64,000 bases of DNA from DASUAS01 sp963756895. GTDB taxonomy: Bacteria > Actinomycetota > Acidimicrobiia > IMCC26256 > DASPTH01. Location: NCBI GenBank assembly GCA_963756895.1, contig CAVWPI010000004.1:62001-126000 (forward strand), read 5' to 3'. A program made the position numbers and the translations under genes. Position 1 is the first letter of the stretch; the number at the start of each line of letters is the position of its first letter. Under the pieces are notes generated by a model. It saw only the letters and a list, made by a program, of their open reading frames with translations. It made no database searches and was not told the DNA's origin. This document shows positions 33,603 through 42,200 of the stretch, piece after piece.

Positions 33603-34808
33603 TCAGAGCGTGTCGTCGAGCCAGTCGAGGATGCGGCGATTCGCCATGGAGCGGTTGGTGGACTCGCAGTGCATCCCCGCGCCCTCGGCGTCGGTGAACT
33701 CGAGCAACACCTTCGGTCCCGGAAGCGCCGCGTAGAGCGTCTTGGCCTCCATCGCCACCGGGTCGGATTCGGCGGCGGTGACGAGGACCGGACACGTGAT
33801 CGTCGCGATCTCCTCGGGACTGAGCTTCCACTTCATCATCTCCGCCAGCCAACCCTGGAGGTCGCCGCCACCGTTCGTCCAGAACCCGCGCTGGATGATC
33901 TTCCAGTGCAGCCCGCGGTTGCCCTTGAAGAAGTCCATGACGGCCTTCTCGTCCTCGGCCGAGAGCTCCGGCAGGCGGGCGATGGCGTCGGCGCTGAGCC
34001 CCATCGCGGCCATGGGCCCGGTGATCTTGCCGCCGATGTCGATCTGGCCGGGATCGGCGATCACCGCCGCGAGCCGGTGCTCGTGGGCGGCGACGCGAGG
34101 GGCCATGTAACCGCCGAGGCTCCACGGCTCGTACACGATCCGGTCGGGGTCGACGATGTCGATGCCGAGCGCAGCGTCGACCACCGGCGTGATCACGGCT
34201 TCCCAGTCGTGGCGGAGCGTCAGGCCCTCGTCGATCAGCAGCTTGCCCTGTCCCGGACCGTCGTGCAGGAGGATGTGGTAGCCGCGTCGCACCGCCGCCA
34301 CGCCGATCCCGAGGAAGTTCTCGACCATCGTCGAGTCCCACCCGCCGCCGACCAGGATGCACGGGCGCCGCTCGTCCTCGTGGCCGATGGCGCGCACGAA
34401 CCACGCCGGGATCCTGGTGCCCTCGTACGGCACGTCGACCGGCTCGGCCCGCATGACGCCGAGGCGGAGGGCCTTCTCGAACGTCTCCATCTGGAGGTGG
34501 AAGGCGTCGACGAGGCGCGGATCGACGGGGGTGCCGTAGATCGGGTGGTACCCGATGCCGAGGAACAGCGCGGCGCGCAGGTAGCAGTCGTACGCGGTCT
34601 CGACGTGCCCCGCCTTCGCCGCTGCATCACCCTCGGCGATCCGCGCGTTCGCGATCGCCGCGCACGCCTCGAAGTAGGACCCGTCGTCACCCTCCTTCAC
34701 CTGCTTGGCCATCGCCTCGACCTCGCCGAGGTCGGCACCGCCGTACGGCGCCATGCCCAGCATCATCTCGGTGAACTCGTCGTGAAGGGGGTCGGCGAAG
34801 AGTGCCAT
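33603..34808 (-). CDS. Alpha/beta hydrolase with helical N-terminal domain (FrsA / dihydropseudooxynicotine-hydrolase-like)
   Basis: The protein has 401 residues. Residues 1-120 are helical (AYDCYLRAALFLGIGYHPIYG) and cap the hydrolase. The core has CILVGGGWDSTMVENFLG, the nucleophile elbow EPWSLGGYMAPR near residue 245, and late acidic and His positions (TAAESDPVAME, GMHCESTNR). The family includes C-C bond hydrolases acting on diketones, so ring-cleavage products are possible substrates. ATG at 34808 has AGGAGCA just upstream. It lies between the double CoA-transferase and a CoA ligase, which supports a role in acid catabolism. Confidence 0.8.
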   Translation of the reverse strand: MALFADPLHDEFTEMMLGMAPYGGADLGEVEAMAKQVKEGDDGSYFEACAAIANARIAEGDAAAKAGHVETAYDCYLRAALFLGIGYHPIYGTPVDPRLVDAFHLQMETFEKALRLGVMRAEPVDVPYEGTRIPAWFVRAIGHEDERRPCILVGGGWDSTMVENFLGIGVAAVRRGYHILLHDGPGQGKLLIDEGLTLRHDWEAVITPVVDAALGIDIVDPDRIVYEPWSLGGYMAPRVAAHEHRLAAVIADPGQIDIGGKITGPMAAMGLSADAIARLPELSAEDEKAVMDFFKGNRGLHWKIIQRGFWTNGGGDLQGWLAEMMKWKLSPEEIATITCPVLVTAAESDPVAMEAKTLYAALPGPKVLLEFTDAEGAGMHCESTNRSMANRRILDWLDDTL

Positions 34809-34850
34809 CGTGCTCCTGCTGTCAGTCGTCCGGGGCTTCGGGTGAGTGCC

Positions 34851-37292
34851 TCAGACCGGGTTCATGTCGGGGTCGAGGTAGTCGTCGACGATCACCTTGG
34901 CGTCGACGTAGCCCTGGTACTCCTCGTCGTCGAGCTGCAGGACCTTGCGGAACACGTAGTCGTTGTCCTCGCCCAGCACCGGCGCGCCGCGGTCCCACGC
35001 CTGGGGGACGCCCTGGAACGCGTACCCGATGTGGGGGTACGTGCCCACGTCGCGGCTCGTCATCGGACGGATCCAACCGCGGGCGGCGACGTGGGGATCG
35101 TCGGCCAGCATCTCCTCGGTGAACTGCGGCGCGGCGGTGACGCCTGCGCCCTGCAACGTGTGGAACGCGGCGGTCACGTCCTGCGTCGCGCACCACTCGC
35201 TGATCGCACGGTCGAGCTCGTCGTGGTGCTCGTAGCGACCCGCGACGGTCGCGAACCGCGCGTCGCCGAGCAGGTCGTCGCGCCCGATGACGCCCGCCAG
35301 CGCCTCCCACTCGGCGTCGTCGCGCGCGGTGACGGCCAACCAGCTCTCGTCGGCATTGCACACGTAGATGCCCTGCGGCGCCTGCTCCGGGTCGCGGTTG
35401 CCGGTGCGCGGGGTCTCCCGCCCGAGCTGCACGTCGATGAACGCGTCACCCAGCTGGCTCAGCACGTTCTCGATCTGCGCCAGCTCGATGAGCTGCCCGC
35501 GTCCGGTCGCGGCGCGGTAGTGCAGCGCGGCGAGCACCGCGAACGCGCCTGCGGGTCCGGTGGCGGCGTCCATGTACATGGTGGCCGGGGTCTCCACCAT
35601 GGCGCCGTCGTGGTGACCGATGAGTTGCGCGAAGCCGCTCAGACCGTCGAACTGCGCGCCGAACCCGGTGTAGTTCGCGTAGTCGCCGCTCAGGCCGGCG
35701 GGCGGGATGCGCAGCACCAGCAGGCGCGGGTTGGCGTCGAGCAGTTGGCTCTCGTGGATGCCGATCTGGTGGAGCGTCGACATCTTGAGGTTCTCGACGA
35801 ACACGTCGGACTGCTCCACCAGGCGCATCAGCAGCTCGTACCCCTCGGGCCGGCGCGGGTCGATGGTGCACGACAGCTTGTTGCGCGCGATCGAGTTGTT
35901 CATCGCGTGGCGGTTGTACGGCCGGTCCTCGATGTCGTCCGCGGCCGGGGCGTACATCGAGAGGAGGCTGCCGAGCAGCATGCCCTCGGGCGGGCGGGGC
36001 AGGTAGCCCTTCGTGGTCGGCGGGAACACCGACGGGTTCTCCACCCGGATCACCTCCGCGCCGAGGTCGGCGAGGAGCTGGGTGAGGTAGGGGCCCGACC
36101 ACACCGTGGTGAAGTCGAGGACCCGGATGCCGCGCAGCGGTGGTTCGTCCGGGCTCGCGGTGCCGGGCGCCGCGGGTTCGCGGCGGCGCACCTCGACGCG
36201 GGGCTCGGTCGGCGGCGCCGGTGCGGGGTGATGGAGGCGCCAGCCGCCCTCGTCGAAGCGGTACGGCGGCCCAGGGAGGAGCACGTCGCCGAGCACCGGA
36301 TCGTCCACGTCGATCCAGAAGCCGCGCTGGTGGAAGTGGTCGGTCTCGATCACCTCGGCCGGGCTGTAGACCCCGGCGAGCGGCCACTGACCCGCTTGGG
36401 CCTTGGCGGTGGCGTCGGCCCGGGTGTGCTCGAACAGCCACGGGTACAGCGCGGTGTCGAGGATCTCCTTGGTCTCCGGATTGGAGAACGCGTCGGGTCG
36501 GGCGAACGCCTCCTTCAGCGCGTCGTCGTCGAGCACCTCGAGCATCTCGCGCAGTTGCTGGGGCGTCGACATCATCGACACGTAGCCGTCGGCGCACGGG
36601 AAGATGCCGACGGGCAGCAGCGTGTCGACCGCGTTGGCGGCGAGCCCGAGCGGCTCGTGCTCGGCGTACTCCCAGCCGAGGTAGCGGCACACGCGGGCGG
36701 GGATGCTGCCGAGCGCCTCGAGCGCGGCGACGTCGACGTGGGCGCCGGTGCTCGACGCCCGCGCCCGCAGGATGCCCGCGAGCGCGCCCAGGGCCGCGGT
36801 GTGGCCGACGGAGCAGAGGGCGGCGACGCGCGGGGACTTCACCGGGACCTCGAGCGAGCGGCCCTGCGGGAACGTCACCCACGCTGCGGTCTGCGCGGTG
36901 AGGTCGGACCAGGTGTAGTCGGCGTACGGACCGTTGGTGCCGAACCCGCTGATGGTCGTGACCACCAACGACGGCAGCTCCGCCCGCACGTCGTTGCGCG
37001 CGAGGCCGAACGCGGCGAGGTCGCCCGCGTCCTTGCTCTCGACGACCACGTCGACCGCCGCGAGCAACTCGCGGAGCTGCGCCCGTCCGGCGTCGTCGTC
37101 GGCGATGCCCACCACCCGCTTGTTGGTGTTCAGGTGCTGGTACCGCTCAGGGTGCTGCCGTGCGGGATCTCCCGCGGGCGGCTCGACCTTCACCACGTCG
37201 GCCCCGAGGTCGGCGAGGACCTTGCCGCAGTAGGAACCGGCGGGATCCGTCGCCAGTTCGAGGACCGCGACGTCGCTCAGCAGTTGACGCAT
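34851..37292 (-). CDS. Tandem-domain CaiB/BaiF CoA-transferase
   Basis: This is an intact 813-residue protein with two complete class III CoA-transferase units. The first has VLELATDPAGSYCGKVLADLGADVVKVEPP; the second begins near residue 390 with GIRVLDFTTVWSGPYLTQLLADLGAEVIRVE. Between them is a Pro/Glu-rich linker. CaiB enzymes work as interlocked dimers, so the fusion may form one active pseudo-dimer. The ATG at 37292 is clear. It lies in a run of minus-strand genes with acyl-CoA ligases and an SDR. The acyl group is unknown; steroid, terpenoid or branched acids are typical for such clusters. Confidence 0.9.
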   Translation of the reverse strand: MRQLLSDVAVLELATDPAGSYCGKVLADLGADVVKVEPPAGDPARQHPERYQHLNTNKRVVGIADDDAGRAQLRELLAAVDVVVESKDAGDLAAFGLARNDVRAELPSLVVTTISGFGTNGPYADYTWSDLTAQTAAWVTFPQGRSLEVPVKSPRVAALCSVGHTAALGALAGILRARASSTGAHVDVAALEALGSIPARVCRYLGWEYAEHEPLGLAANAVDTLLPVGIFPCADGYVSMMSTPQQLREMLEVLDDDALKEAFARPDAFSNPETKEILDTALYPWLFEHTRADATAKAQAGQWPLAGVYSPAEVIETDHFHQRGFWIDVDDPVLGDVLLPGPPYRFDEGGWRLHHPAPAPPTEPRVEVRRREPAAPGTASPDEPPLRGIRVLDFTTVWSGPYLTQLLADLGAEVIRVENPSVFPPTTKGYLPRPPEGMLLGSLLSMYAPAADDIEDRPYNRHAMNNSIARNKLSCTIDPRRPEGYELLMRLVEQSDVFVENLKMSTLHQIGIHESQLLDANPRLLVLRIPPAGLSGDYANYTGFGAQFDGLSGFAQLIGHHDGAMVETPATMYMDAATGPAGAFAVLAALHYRAATGRGQLIELAQIENVLSQLGDAFIDVQLGRETPRTGNRDPEQAPQGIYVCNADESWLAVTARDDAEWEALAGVIGRDDLLGDARFATVAGRYEHHDELDRAISEWCATQDVTAAFHTLQGAGVTAAPQFTEEMLADDPHVAARGWIRPMTSRDVGTYPHIGYAFQGVPQAWDRGAPVLGEDNDYVFRKVLQLDDEEYQGYVDAKVIVDDYLDPDMNPV

Positions 37293-37334
37293 GGGCGGGA
37301 CATTAACGCTGTCGCCGGCACTTGGTTCGCGACG

Positions 37335-39032
37335 TCACCACATCCGTTCGACCGGCGCACCGGGTTCGGCGAGGCGGTCGCGCAGCACGTTCTTCGCCAC
37401 CTTCTCGGTCGCGGTCTTCGGGAGCTCGTCGACGACGAGCAACGCCTCCGGGCACTTGAACGACGCGAGTTGCGCGCCGGCGAAGGAGCGCACGTCGTTC
37501 AGGTCGGGAGTGCGACCGGGACGGGGCACGATCACCGCGCAGACCCGCTCGCCGAGCGTCGGTTCGGCCATCCCGGCGACCGCGACGTCGGCGACGTCGG
37601 GATGCTCGAAGAGCACCGCTTCCACCTCGGCGCAGTAGACGTTCTCACCACCGCGGATCACGACGTCCTTGATGCGGTCGACGACGGACACGAAGCCGTC
37701 GGGGTCGACGAAGCCCACGTCGCCGGAGTGGAACCAGCCGTCGACGAACACCGCCTTGGTGGCGGCCTCGTCGCCCCAGTACCCCTTCACCACCTGTGGG
37801 GAGCGGAACGCCAGCTCGCCGACCTCGCCGACGCCGAGCTCGGTGCCGTTCGGGTCGACCACCTTCAGATCGGCGGTGAGGTTCGGACGGCCCACGCTGT
37901 CGGGTCGCTCGACGAACTCGACGCCCACGTTGGTGACCACCGCCGACGTGGTCTCGGTGAGCCCGTAGCCGTTGAGCAGCTGGATCGACTCGCCGAAGCG
38001 CGCCCGGGCCTTCACCGGCAGGTCGGGCGGCACCGCGGCGCCGCCCATGGGGAACCCGCGCACGTCGAGGTCGAGGTCCTCGAGCCCGGGGTACTCGATG
38101 ATCTGGCGTGCGATTGCGGGCACACCCCCGAACGCGGTGAGGCCCTCGTCGACTGCCAGCTGGAGCGCGCGTTCGAGATCCCATTTGCGCATGATGAGGA
38201 TCTTCGAGCCGCCCATCGGGCTGCCGATGATGGCGGCGATGCCCCCGATGTGGAACATCGGCTGCGCGGCGAGGGTGGCTGGCTGACGGTCGGGCGCGGG
38301 TGCGCGTCCGCTGACGATCGCTTCGCGTGCGCTGCCGAACGCCATGTTCCAGATGTTGTGGAGGTGGCCGCGGTTGGTACCGAGCGCACCTTTCGGCCGC
38401 CCGGTCGTGCCCGACGTGTAGAGGATGGTGACGGGGTCGTCGGGCTCGAGGCGGGTGATCTCGTCGTCGGGGAGGGGGGAGCCGTCGACGAGCTCGGCGA
38501 ACGGTGCGTCGGCGTCGGTGCGGTCGGTGCGCACGCCGACGAGTTGTACGCCGGCGGGCCGTCCGTGCTCGATGACGCGCGCGAGGCGGTCGTCGTCGAG
38601 GAACGCGACGCGTGCCTCCGCGTTCTCGAGCGCATACCCGAGCTCGGCGCCGGTCCACCACGAGTTCAGCGGCACGACGATCGCGCCGAGCAGCGCCGCG
38701 CCCCAGAACCCGATCACGAACTCGGGGAGATTGCGCATCGCGATGGCGACCCGGTCGCCGCGTTGCACCCCGAAGGTCGTGTGCAGCTGCTGGGCGAGGG
38801 CGAGGGCGCGAGCGCGCACGGCGGCGAAGGTGATGCGCTCTTCGTCGTGCACGAGGTGGACGAGATCGGCGTGGGCGATGCCCATGTCGAAGGTGTCGAG
38901 GATCGTGCGCGGCGCCCGCACGAACACGCGCAGCGGCACGCCGTCGAGGACGACCTCCTCGACCTCGAACGGGCCGCCGGGGCTGATCAGCGGTGCGAGC
39001 CGTGGGTCGTCGCGGTAGACGGAGGCGATCAC
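37335..39032 (-). CDS. AMP-dependent acyl-CoA synthetase (FadD-like)
   Basis: This is a 565-residue adenylate-forming ligase. Key segments are ILYTSGTTGRPKGALG near residue 210, LLNGYGLTETTSAVVTN near 350, and DRIKDVVIRGGENVYCAEVE. The C-terminal PKTATEKVAKNVLRDRL contains the catalytic lysine region. An N-terminal addition of about 60 residues precedes the usual start. It is a second ligase in the same direction as that at 32008, so the cluster activates two acids or works at two stages. ATG at 39032 follows the SDR gene by 22 bases. Confidence 0.9.
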   Translation of the reverse strand: MIASVYRDDPRLAPLISPGGPFEVEEVVLDGVPLRVFVRAPRTILDTFDMGIAHADLVHLVHDEERITFAAVRARALALAQQLHTTFGVQRGDRVAIAMRNLPEFVIGFWGAALLGAIVVPLNSWWTGAELGYALENAEARVAFLDDDRLARVIEHGRPAGVQLVGVRTDRTDADAPFAELVDGSPLPDDEITRLEPDDPVTILYTSGTTGRPKGALGTNRGHLHNIWNMAFGSAREAIVSGRAPAPDRQPATLAAQPMFHIGGIAAIIGSPMGGSKILIMRKWDLERALQLAVDEGLTAFGGVPAIARQIIEYPGLEDLDLDVRGFPMGGAAVPPDLPVKARARFGESIQLLNGYGLTETTSAVVTNVGVEFVERPDSVGRPNLTADLKVVDPNGTELGVGEVGELAFRSPQVVKGYWGDEAATKAVFVDGWFHSGDVGFVDPDGFVSVVDRIKDVVIRGGENVYCAEVEAVLFEHPDVADVAVAGMAEPTLGERVCAVIVPRPGRTPDLNDVRSFAGAQLASFKCPEALLVVDELPKTATEKVAKNVLRDRLAEPGAPVERMW

Positions 39033-39054
39033 GCCGCGCAGCCTACCGAGACGT

Positions 39055-40029
39055 TTAGACCTTTCGGCGGGCCGGGTGGCCCGCCGGGTCCTGTCCGGTG
39101 CGGGCCCACTGCACGATGTCGGCGACGCCGTACGGGTGCATGCCGCGGCGGGCGAAGAGGTCCATCATGCTGCCGACCGGCTCCTGCAGGTCCCGGTTGG
39201 CCATCACCTCGTCCCAGTGCTCGAGGATCGCCTCCGGTGTCGGCATGTCGTCGGGCGCCTGCCACCCCTCCGTGGTTGCGAGCACGAAGCGCGCCACCCG
39301 GCCCCCGCCCGTCTGCACCAGCTCGCCCGACGCCGGGCACGTCTCGTGCGCGAACACGGCCACCAGCGGCGACGTGCGCTCGGGTGCGAACGCGGTGTCG
39401 AGCAGCGCCTGGAACTCCTCGTCGGGCACCCTCGGCATGATCGGGGTCTGCGCCACCGGCATGATCACGTTGACCGTGATGTCGAGATCGGGCTGTTCCT
39501 CGCGCTCCTGGCGCAGCTCGTTGGCCAGCACCTTGGTGAACGCCATCACCGCACCCTTGCCGGCGGCGTAGATGCCGGTGTGCGGGATGCCGAGCACCGA
39601 GCCCGAGCCGGTGTTCACGATGCGGCCGTAGCGCTGCTCGCGGAACACGGGCAGGGCCGAACGGACGAGGTTCACGGTGCCGACGAAGTGCACGCCCAGC
39701 GTGAGGCGCACCATGTCCTCGTCGGGGACGGTGCCGCTGCCTGCCGCCGCGTTGTTCACGACGGCGTCGAGTCGGCCCCAGGTGTCGAGCGCGTCGCGCA
39801 CGATGCGGTCGGTCCCGGCGCCGGTGGTGATGTCGCTGGTGTTGGCGATCGCGTCACCGCCCGCGTCGCGGATCATCGCCACCGTCTCGTCGCCGCCCTG
39901 GACATCGTTGACCACGATCCGCGCACCCCGACGCGCCAGCAGCAGGGCGTGCTCGCGTCCCAGCCCGTGGTGCGCGCCCGTGATCGCGACCACCCGTCCG
40001 TCGAATCGCAGCTCGTCCATGCCGGGCAT
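39055..40029 (-). CDS. SDR family dehydrogenase (3-hydroxyacyl-CoA dehydrogenase type)
   Basis: This 324-residue SDR has the glycine motif ITGAHHGLGREHALLLA near residue 17, VVNNAAAG near 93 and catalytic IYAAGK near 157. The extended C-terminus (HETCPASGELVQTGGGRVARFVLA) matches SDRs of the MFE-2/HSD17B4 type that oxidise 3-hydroxyacyl-CoA. It therefore fits the beta-oxidation genes around it. The start may be 40029 or the ATG at 40020; both are close to the divergent SDR at 40056. The last codons overlap the region upstream of the FadD-like gene. Confidence 0.85.
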   Translation of the reverse strand: MPGMDELRFDGRVVAITGAHHGLGREHALLLARRGARIVVNDVQGGDETVAMIRDAGGDAIANTSDITTGAGTDRIVRDALDTWGRLDAVVNNAAAGSGTVPDEDMVRLTLGVHFVGTVNLVRSALPVFREQRYGRIVNTGSGSVLGIPHTGIYAAGKGAVMAFTKVLANELRQEREEQPDLDITVNVIMPVAQTPIMPRVPDEEFQALLDTAFAPERTSPLVAVFAHETCPASGELVQTGGGRVARFVLATTEGWQAPDDMPTPEAILEHWDEVMANRDLQEPVGSMMDLFARRGMHPYGVADIVQWARTGQDPAGHPARRKV

Positions 40030-40055
40030 TCTGCCGTCGAAGTAGCCTCCCGCGC

Positions 40056-40847
40056 ATGGCGACGGGGGAGTTCGACGGTCGGGTCGTGGTCGTCACCGGG
40101 GCCGGTTCCGGCATCGGCCGGGCCAGTGCGCTCGGGTTCGCGGCCGACGGCGCGCGGGTGGTGGTGAACGACGTCGACGCCGACACCGCGCGGGCGACGG
40201 TCGACGCCATCGCAGCCGCCGGTGGCATCGCGCACGCACACGCCGCCGACGTCGGGGATTCCGCCGCGGTCGATGCACTCGTCGATGGGGCGGTGGAGCA
40301 GTTCGGCCGGCTCGACGTGTTGCACAACAACGCCGGCTACGGCCTCCCGGGCCGGGTCGCGAACACGAGCGACGAGACGTTCGCCGAGATGCTGCGAGTC
40401 AACCTCTGCGGCGTGCTGTACGGGACGCGCGCCGCGCTGCGGCACATGATCGAGCAGGGCGCGGGCGTGATCGTCAACACCGCGTCGAACGCGGCCCTCG
40501 GTGCCCCGCGCGACCGGGCCGCGTACGGGAGCGCCAAGGCGGGCGTGATCGCGCTCACCCGGAGCACCGCGGTCGAGAACGGCCGCTTCGGCGTCCGCGC
40601 CGTCGCCATCTGCCCGGGCCCGATCGAGACGCCCGCGTTCCTGCGCTTCGCGCCCGATCCCGACTACTACCGGGCGCAGATCCCGATCCGCCGCCTGGGT
40701 CGTCCCGAGGACGTCGCCGAGTTGGCACGGTTCCTCGCGTCCGACCGCGCCGGTTTCCTCACCGGTGTCGCCATCTCCCTCGACGGCGGCCTCAGCGCGC
40801 GCCTGTCGGCCCCGTTCCTCACCCCCGAAGAGATCCTCGAAGGCTGA
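40056..40847 (+). CDS. SDR family NAD(P)-dependent oxidoreductase
   Basis: This is a classical 263-residue SDR. It has VVTGAGSGIGRASALGFA near residue 13, LHNNAGYG near 90, the Ser region VIVNTASNAALGAP near 140 and YGSAKAG near 155. It ends with FLTGVAISLDGGLSARLS, the family C-terminus. ND in VVVNDVDAD after the second strand suggests NAD rather than NADP use. It is divergent from the SDR at 39055-40029, with only 26 bases between starts, and is followed by a hairpin shared with the opposing acyl-CoA dehydrogenase. Confidence 0.85.
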   Translation: MATGEFDGRVVVVTGAGSGIGRASALGFAADGARVVVNDVDADTARATVDAIAAAGGIAHAHAADVGDSAAVDALVDGAVEQFGRLDVLHNNAGYGLPGRVANTSDETFAEMLRVNLCGVLYGTRAALRHMIEQGAGVIVNTASNAALGAPRDRAAYGSAKAGVIALTRSTAVENGRFGVRAVAICPGPIETPAFLRFAPDPDYYRAQIPIRRLGRPEDVAELARFLASDRAGFLTGVAISLDGGLSARLSAPFLTPEEILEG

Positions 40848-40855
40848 CCACCTTC

Positions 40856-40906
40856 CGTTTTGGCGTACCCCGTGCGCCACTACGGTGCACTACTGACGCC
40901 AAAACG
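40856..40906. terminator. Bidirectional nested hairpin between convergent genes
   Basis: The outer arms cgttttggcgt (40856-40866) and acgccaaaacg (40896-40906) pair perfectly over 11 bases. Inside them gtgcgcc and ggtgcac can form a second stem with one G-T pair. The element begins 9 bases after the SDR stop and ends 2 bases before the stop of the opposing gene. The outer arms give short T and A runs that could act as slippery tracts in both directions. Confidence 0.7.
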
Positions 40907-40907
40907 C

Positions 40908-42200
40908 TCAGGAGACGCGGCCGGACCAGGTGCGGGCGTCCTTCACGACGTCGCGGAACGGCTTGTTCGAGTCGAAGGACGGCTCGCGTGGCAGACCGAG
41001 CACGCGCTCGCCGATGGCGTTGCGCTGCATCTGGCTGGTCCCGCCGGCGATGGCCAGGAAGCGGCCGTTCAGCAGCGCGAGCGCGGCGCCCGCGCCCGGC
41101 GTCGATGCCTCGTCCCACGCGATCGCCGCCTCGCCGCCGATCTGCATCATGAGCTCGGCCCGGATCGGGTCGAACACACCCGACGCCAGCTTCGAATAGG
41201 ACGCGAGGTTCATCGCGCGCTTGGGATCGGCGGCCATGAGTGCCACCAGACGGCGACCCGAGCGCGCCGCGCGCCAGGTCGTCGACGTGGACGCGCGCCA
41301 CGAGGTCACGCCGCGGGGATCGTCGGCGCCGTCGACCGCGGCGACGAGCTCGCGGACATCGCGCCGCAACCCACCGCTGCCGGCGCGCCCGCCGTCGCCG
41401 CGCGCGGTGCCGCCGCCACGCTCGTAGAGCAGCATCGTCTGCGTGACCGTCCAGCCGTCGTTCACTTCACCGATGACGTCGTCGTCGGTGAGCTCGACGT
41501 CGGTGAAGAACTCCTGGCAGAACTCCGAGTTGCCGTTGATCTGCCGGATCCGCTCGACCGTCACGCCGGGCGCATCCGTGGGCACGAGGAACCAGGTGAG
41601 CCCGCGGTGCTTGGGCACGTCCCAGTCGGTCCGCGCCAGGCACATGCCGTAATCGGCGTAGAACGCGCCGCTGCTCCAGATCTTGGAGCCGTTCAGGATC
41701 CAGCGATCGCCGTCGCGGACCGCCTGCGTGCGCACCCCGGCGAGGTCGGAGCCGGCGTCGGGGTCGGAGAAGAACTGGGCGACGATCTCGTCGCCCGCGA
41801 GCATCCCGGGAACGTGACGGGCGAGGAACGCGGGCGACGCGTGCGCCACCATCGTGGGCCCGCACACCCCGAGCGTCGCGCCGCCGGCGATGCCGAGGTC
41901 GGGAAGCGCGTACCCGCGCGCCTCCTGCATGAACGCGCGCTCGTACGCCGCGTGGAGGCCCTGACCGCCGTGCTCCTTCGGCCAGGTGATGCCGGCGTAG
42001 CCCGCTTCGTAGAGCCGTCGTTGCAACGCTCGCTGGGACGCGAGGTGCTCGACGCTCTCGTCTCCGCCGTCCCAGGGATTGCGCGCGCCGGCCTCGCCAC
42101 CCGCCCGGCGCTCGAGGTTGGCCTCGAGCCACTGCCGGGCCCGCGCGCGGTACTCGTCGAGCGCGGCCTCGGCGGGTGCGGTCGTCTCGGTGGTGTTCAT
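40908..42200 (-). CDS. Acyl-CoA dehydrogenase, with a compensating pair of frameshifts
   Basis: This enzyme has about 430 residues. It has ITWPKEHGGQGL near residue 70, QFFSDPDAGSDLAGVRT near 140, GSKIWSSGAFYADYG near 172 and a C-terminal end AIAGGTSQMQRNAIGERVLGLPRE. Between about 41250 and 41310 the frame in the numbered sequence gives an implausible stretch, WRASTSTTWRAARSG. The neighbouring frame reads LVARVHVDDLARGALG there, as the family expects. One base is therefore missing and one extra within 60 bases. ATG at 42200. It is coupled by ATGA to a second, shorter acyl-CoA dehydrogenase, as in heteromeric FadE pairs of steroid catabolism. Confidence 0.85.
   Translation of the reverse strand: MNTTETTAPAEAALDEYRARARQWLEANLERRAGGEAGARNPWDGGDESVEHLASQRALQRRLYEAGYAGITWPKEHGGQGLHAAYERAFMQEARGYALPDLGIAGGATLGVCGPTMVAHASPAFLARHVPGMLAGDEIVAQFFSDPDAGSDLAGVRTQAVRDGDRWILNGSKIWSSGAFYADYGMCLARTDWDVPKHRGLTWFLVPTDAPGVTVERIRQINGNSEFCQEFFTDVELTDDDVIGEVNDGWTVTQTMLLYERGGGTARGDGGRAGSGGLRRDVRELVAAVDGADDPRGVTSWRASTSTTWRAARSGRRLVALMAADPKRAMNLASYSKLASGVFDPIRAELMMQIGGEAAIAWDEASTPGAGAALALLNGRFLAIAGGTSQMQRNAIGERVLGLPREPSFDSNKPFRDVVKDARTWSGRVS

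Noticed and set aside
33486..39440. A plus-strand open frame of nearly 2000 codons opposite the acyl-CoA catabolic genes.
   Set aside because: Its translation is low-complexity Arg, Val, Gly and Asp sequence without any family motif, and both flanking minus-strand genes are strongly conserved.
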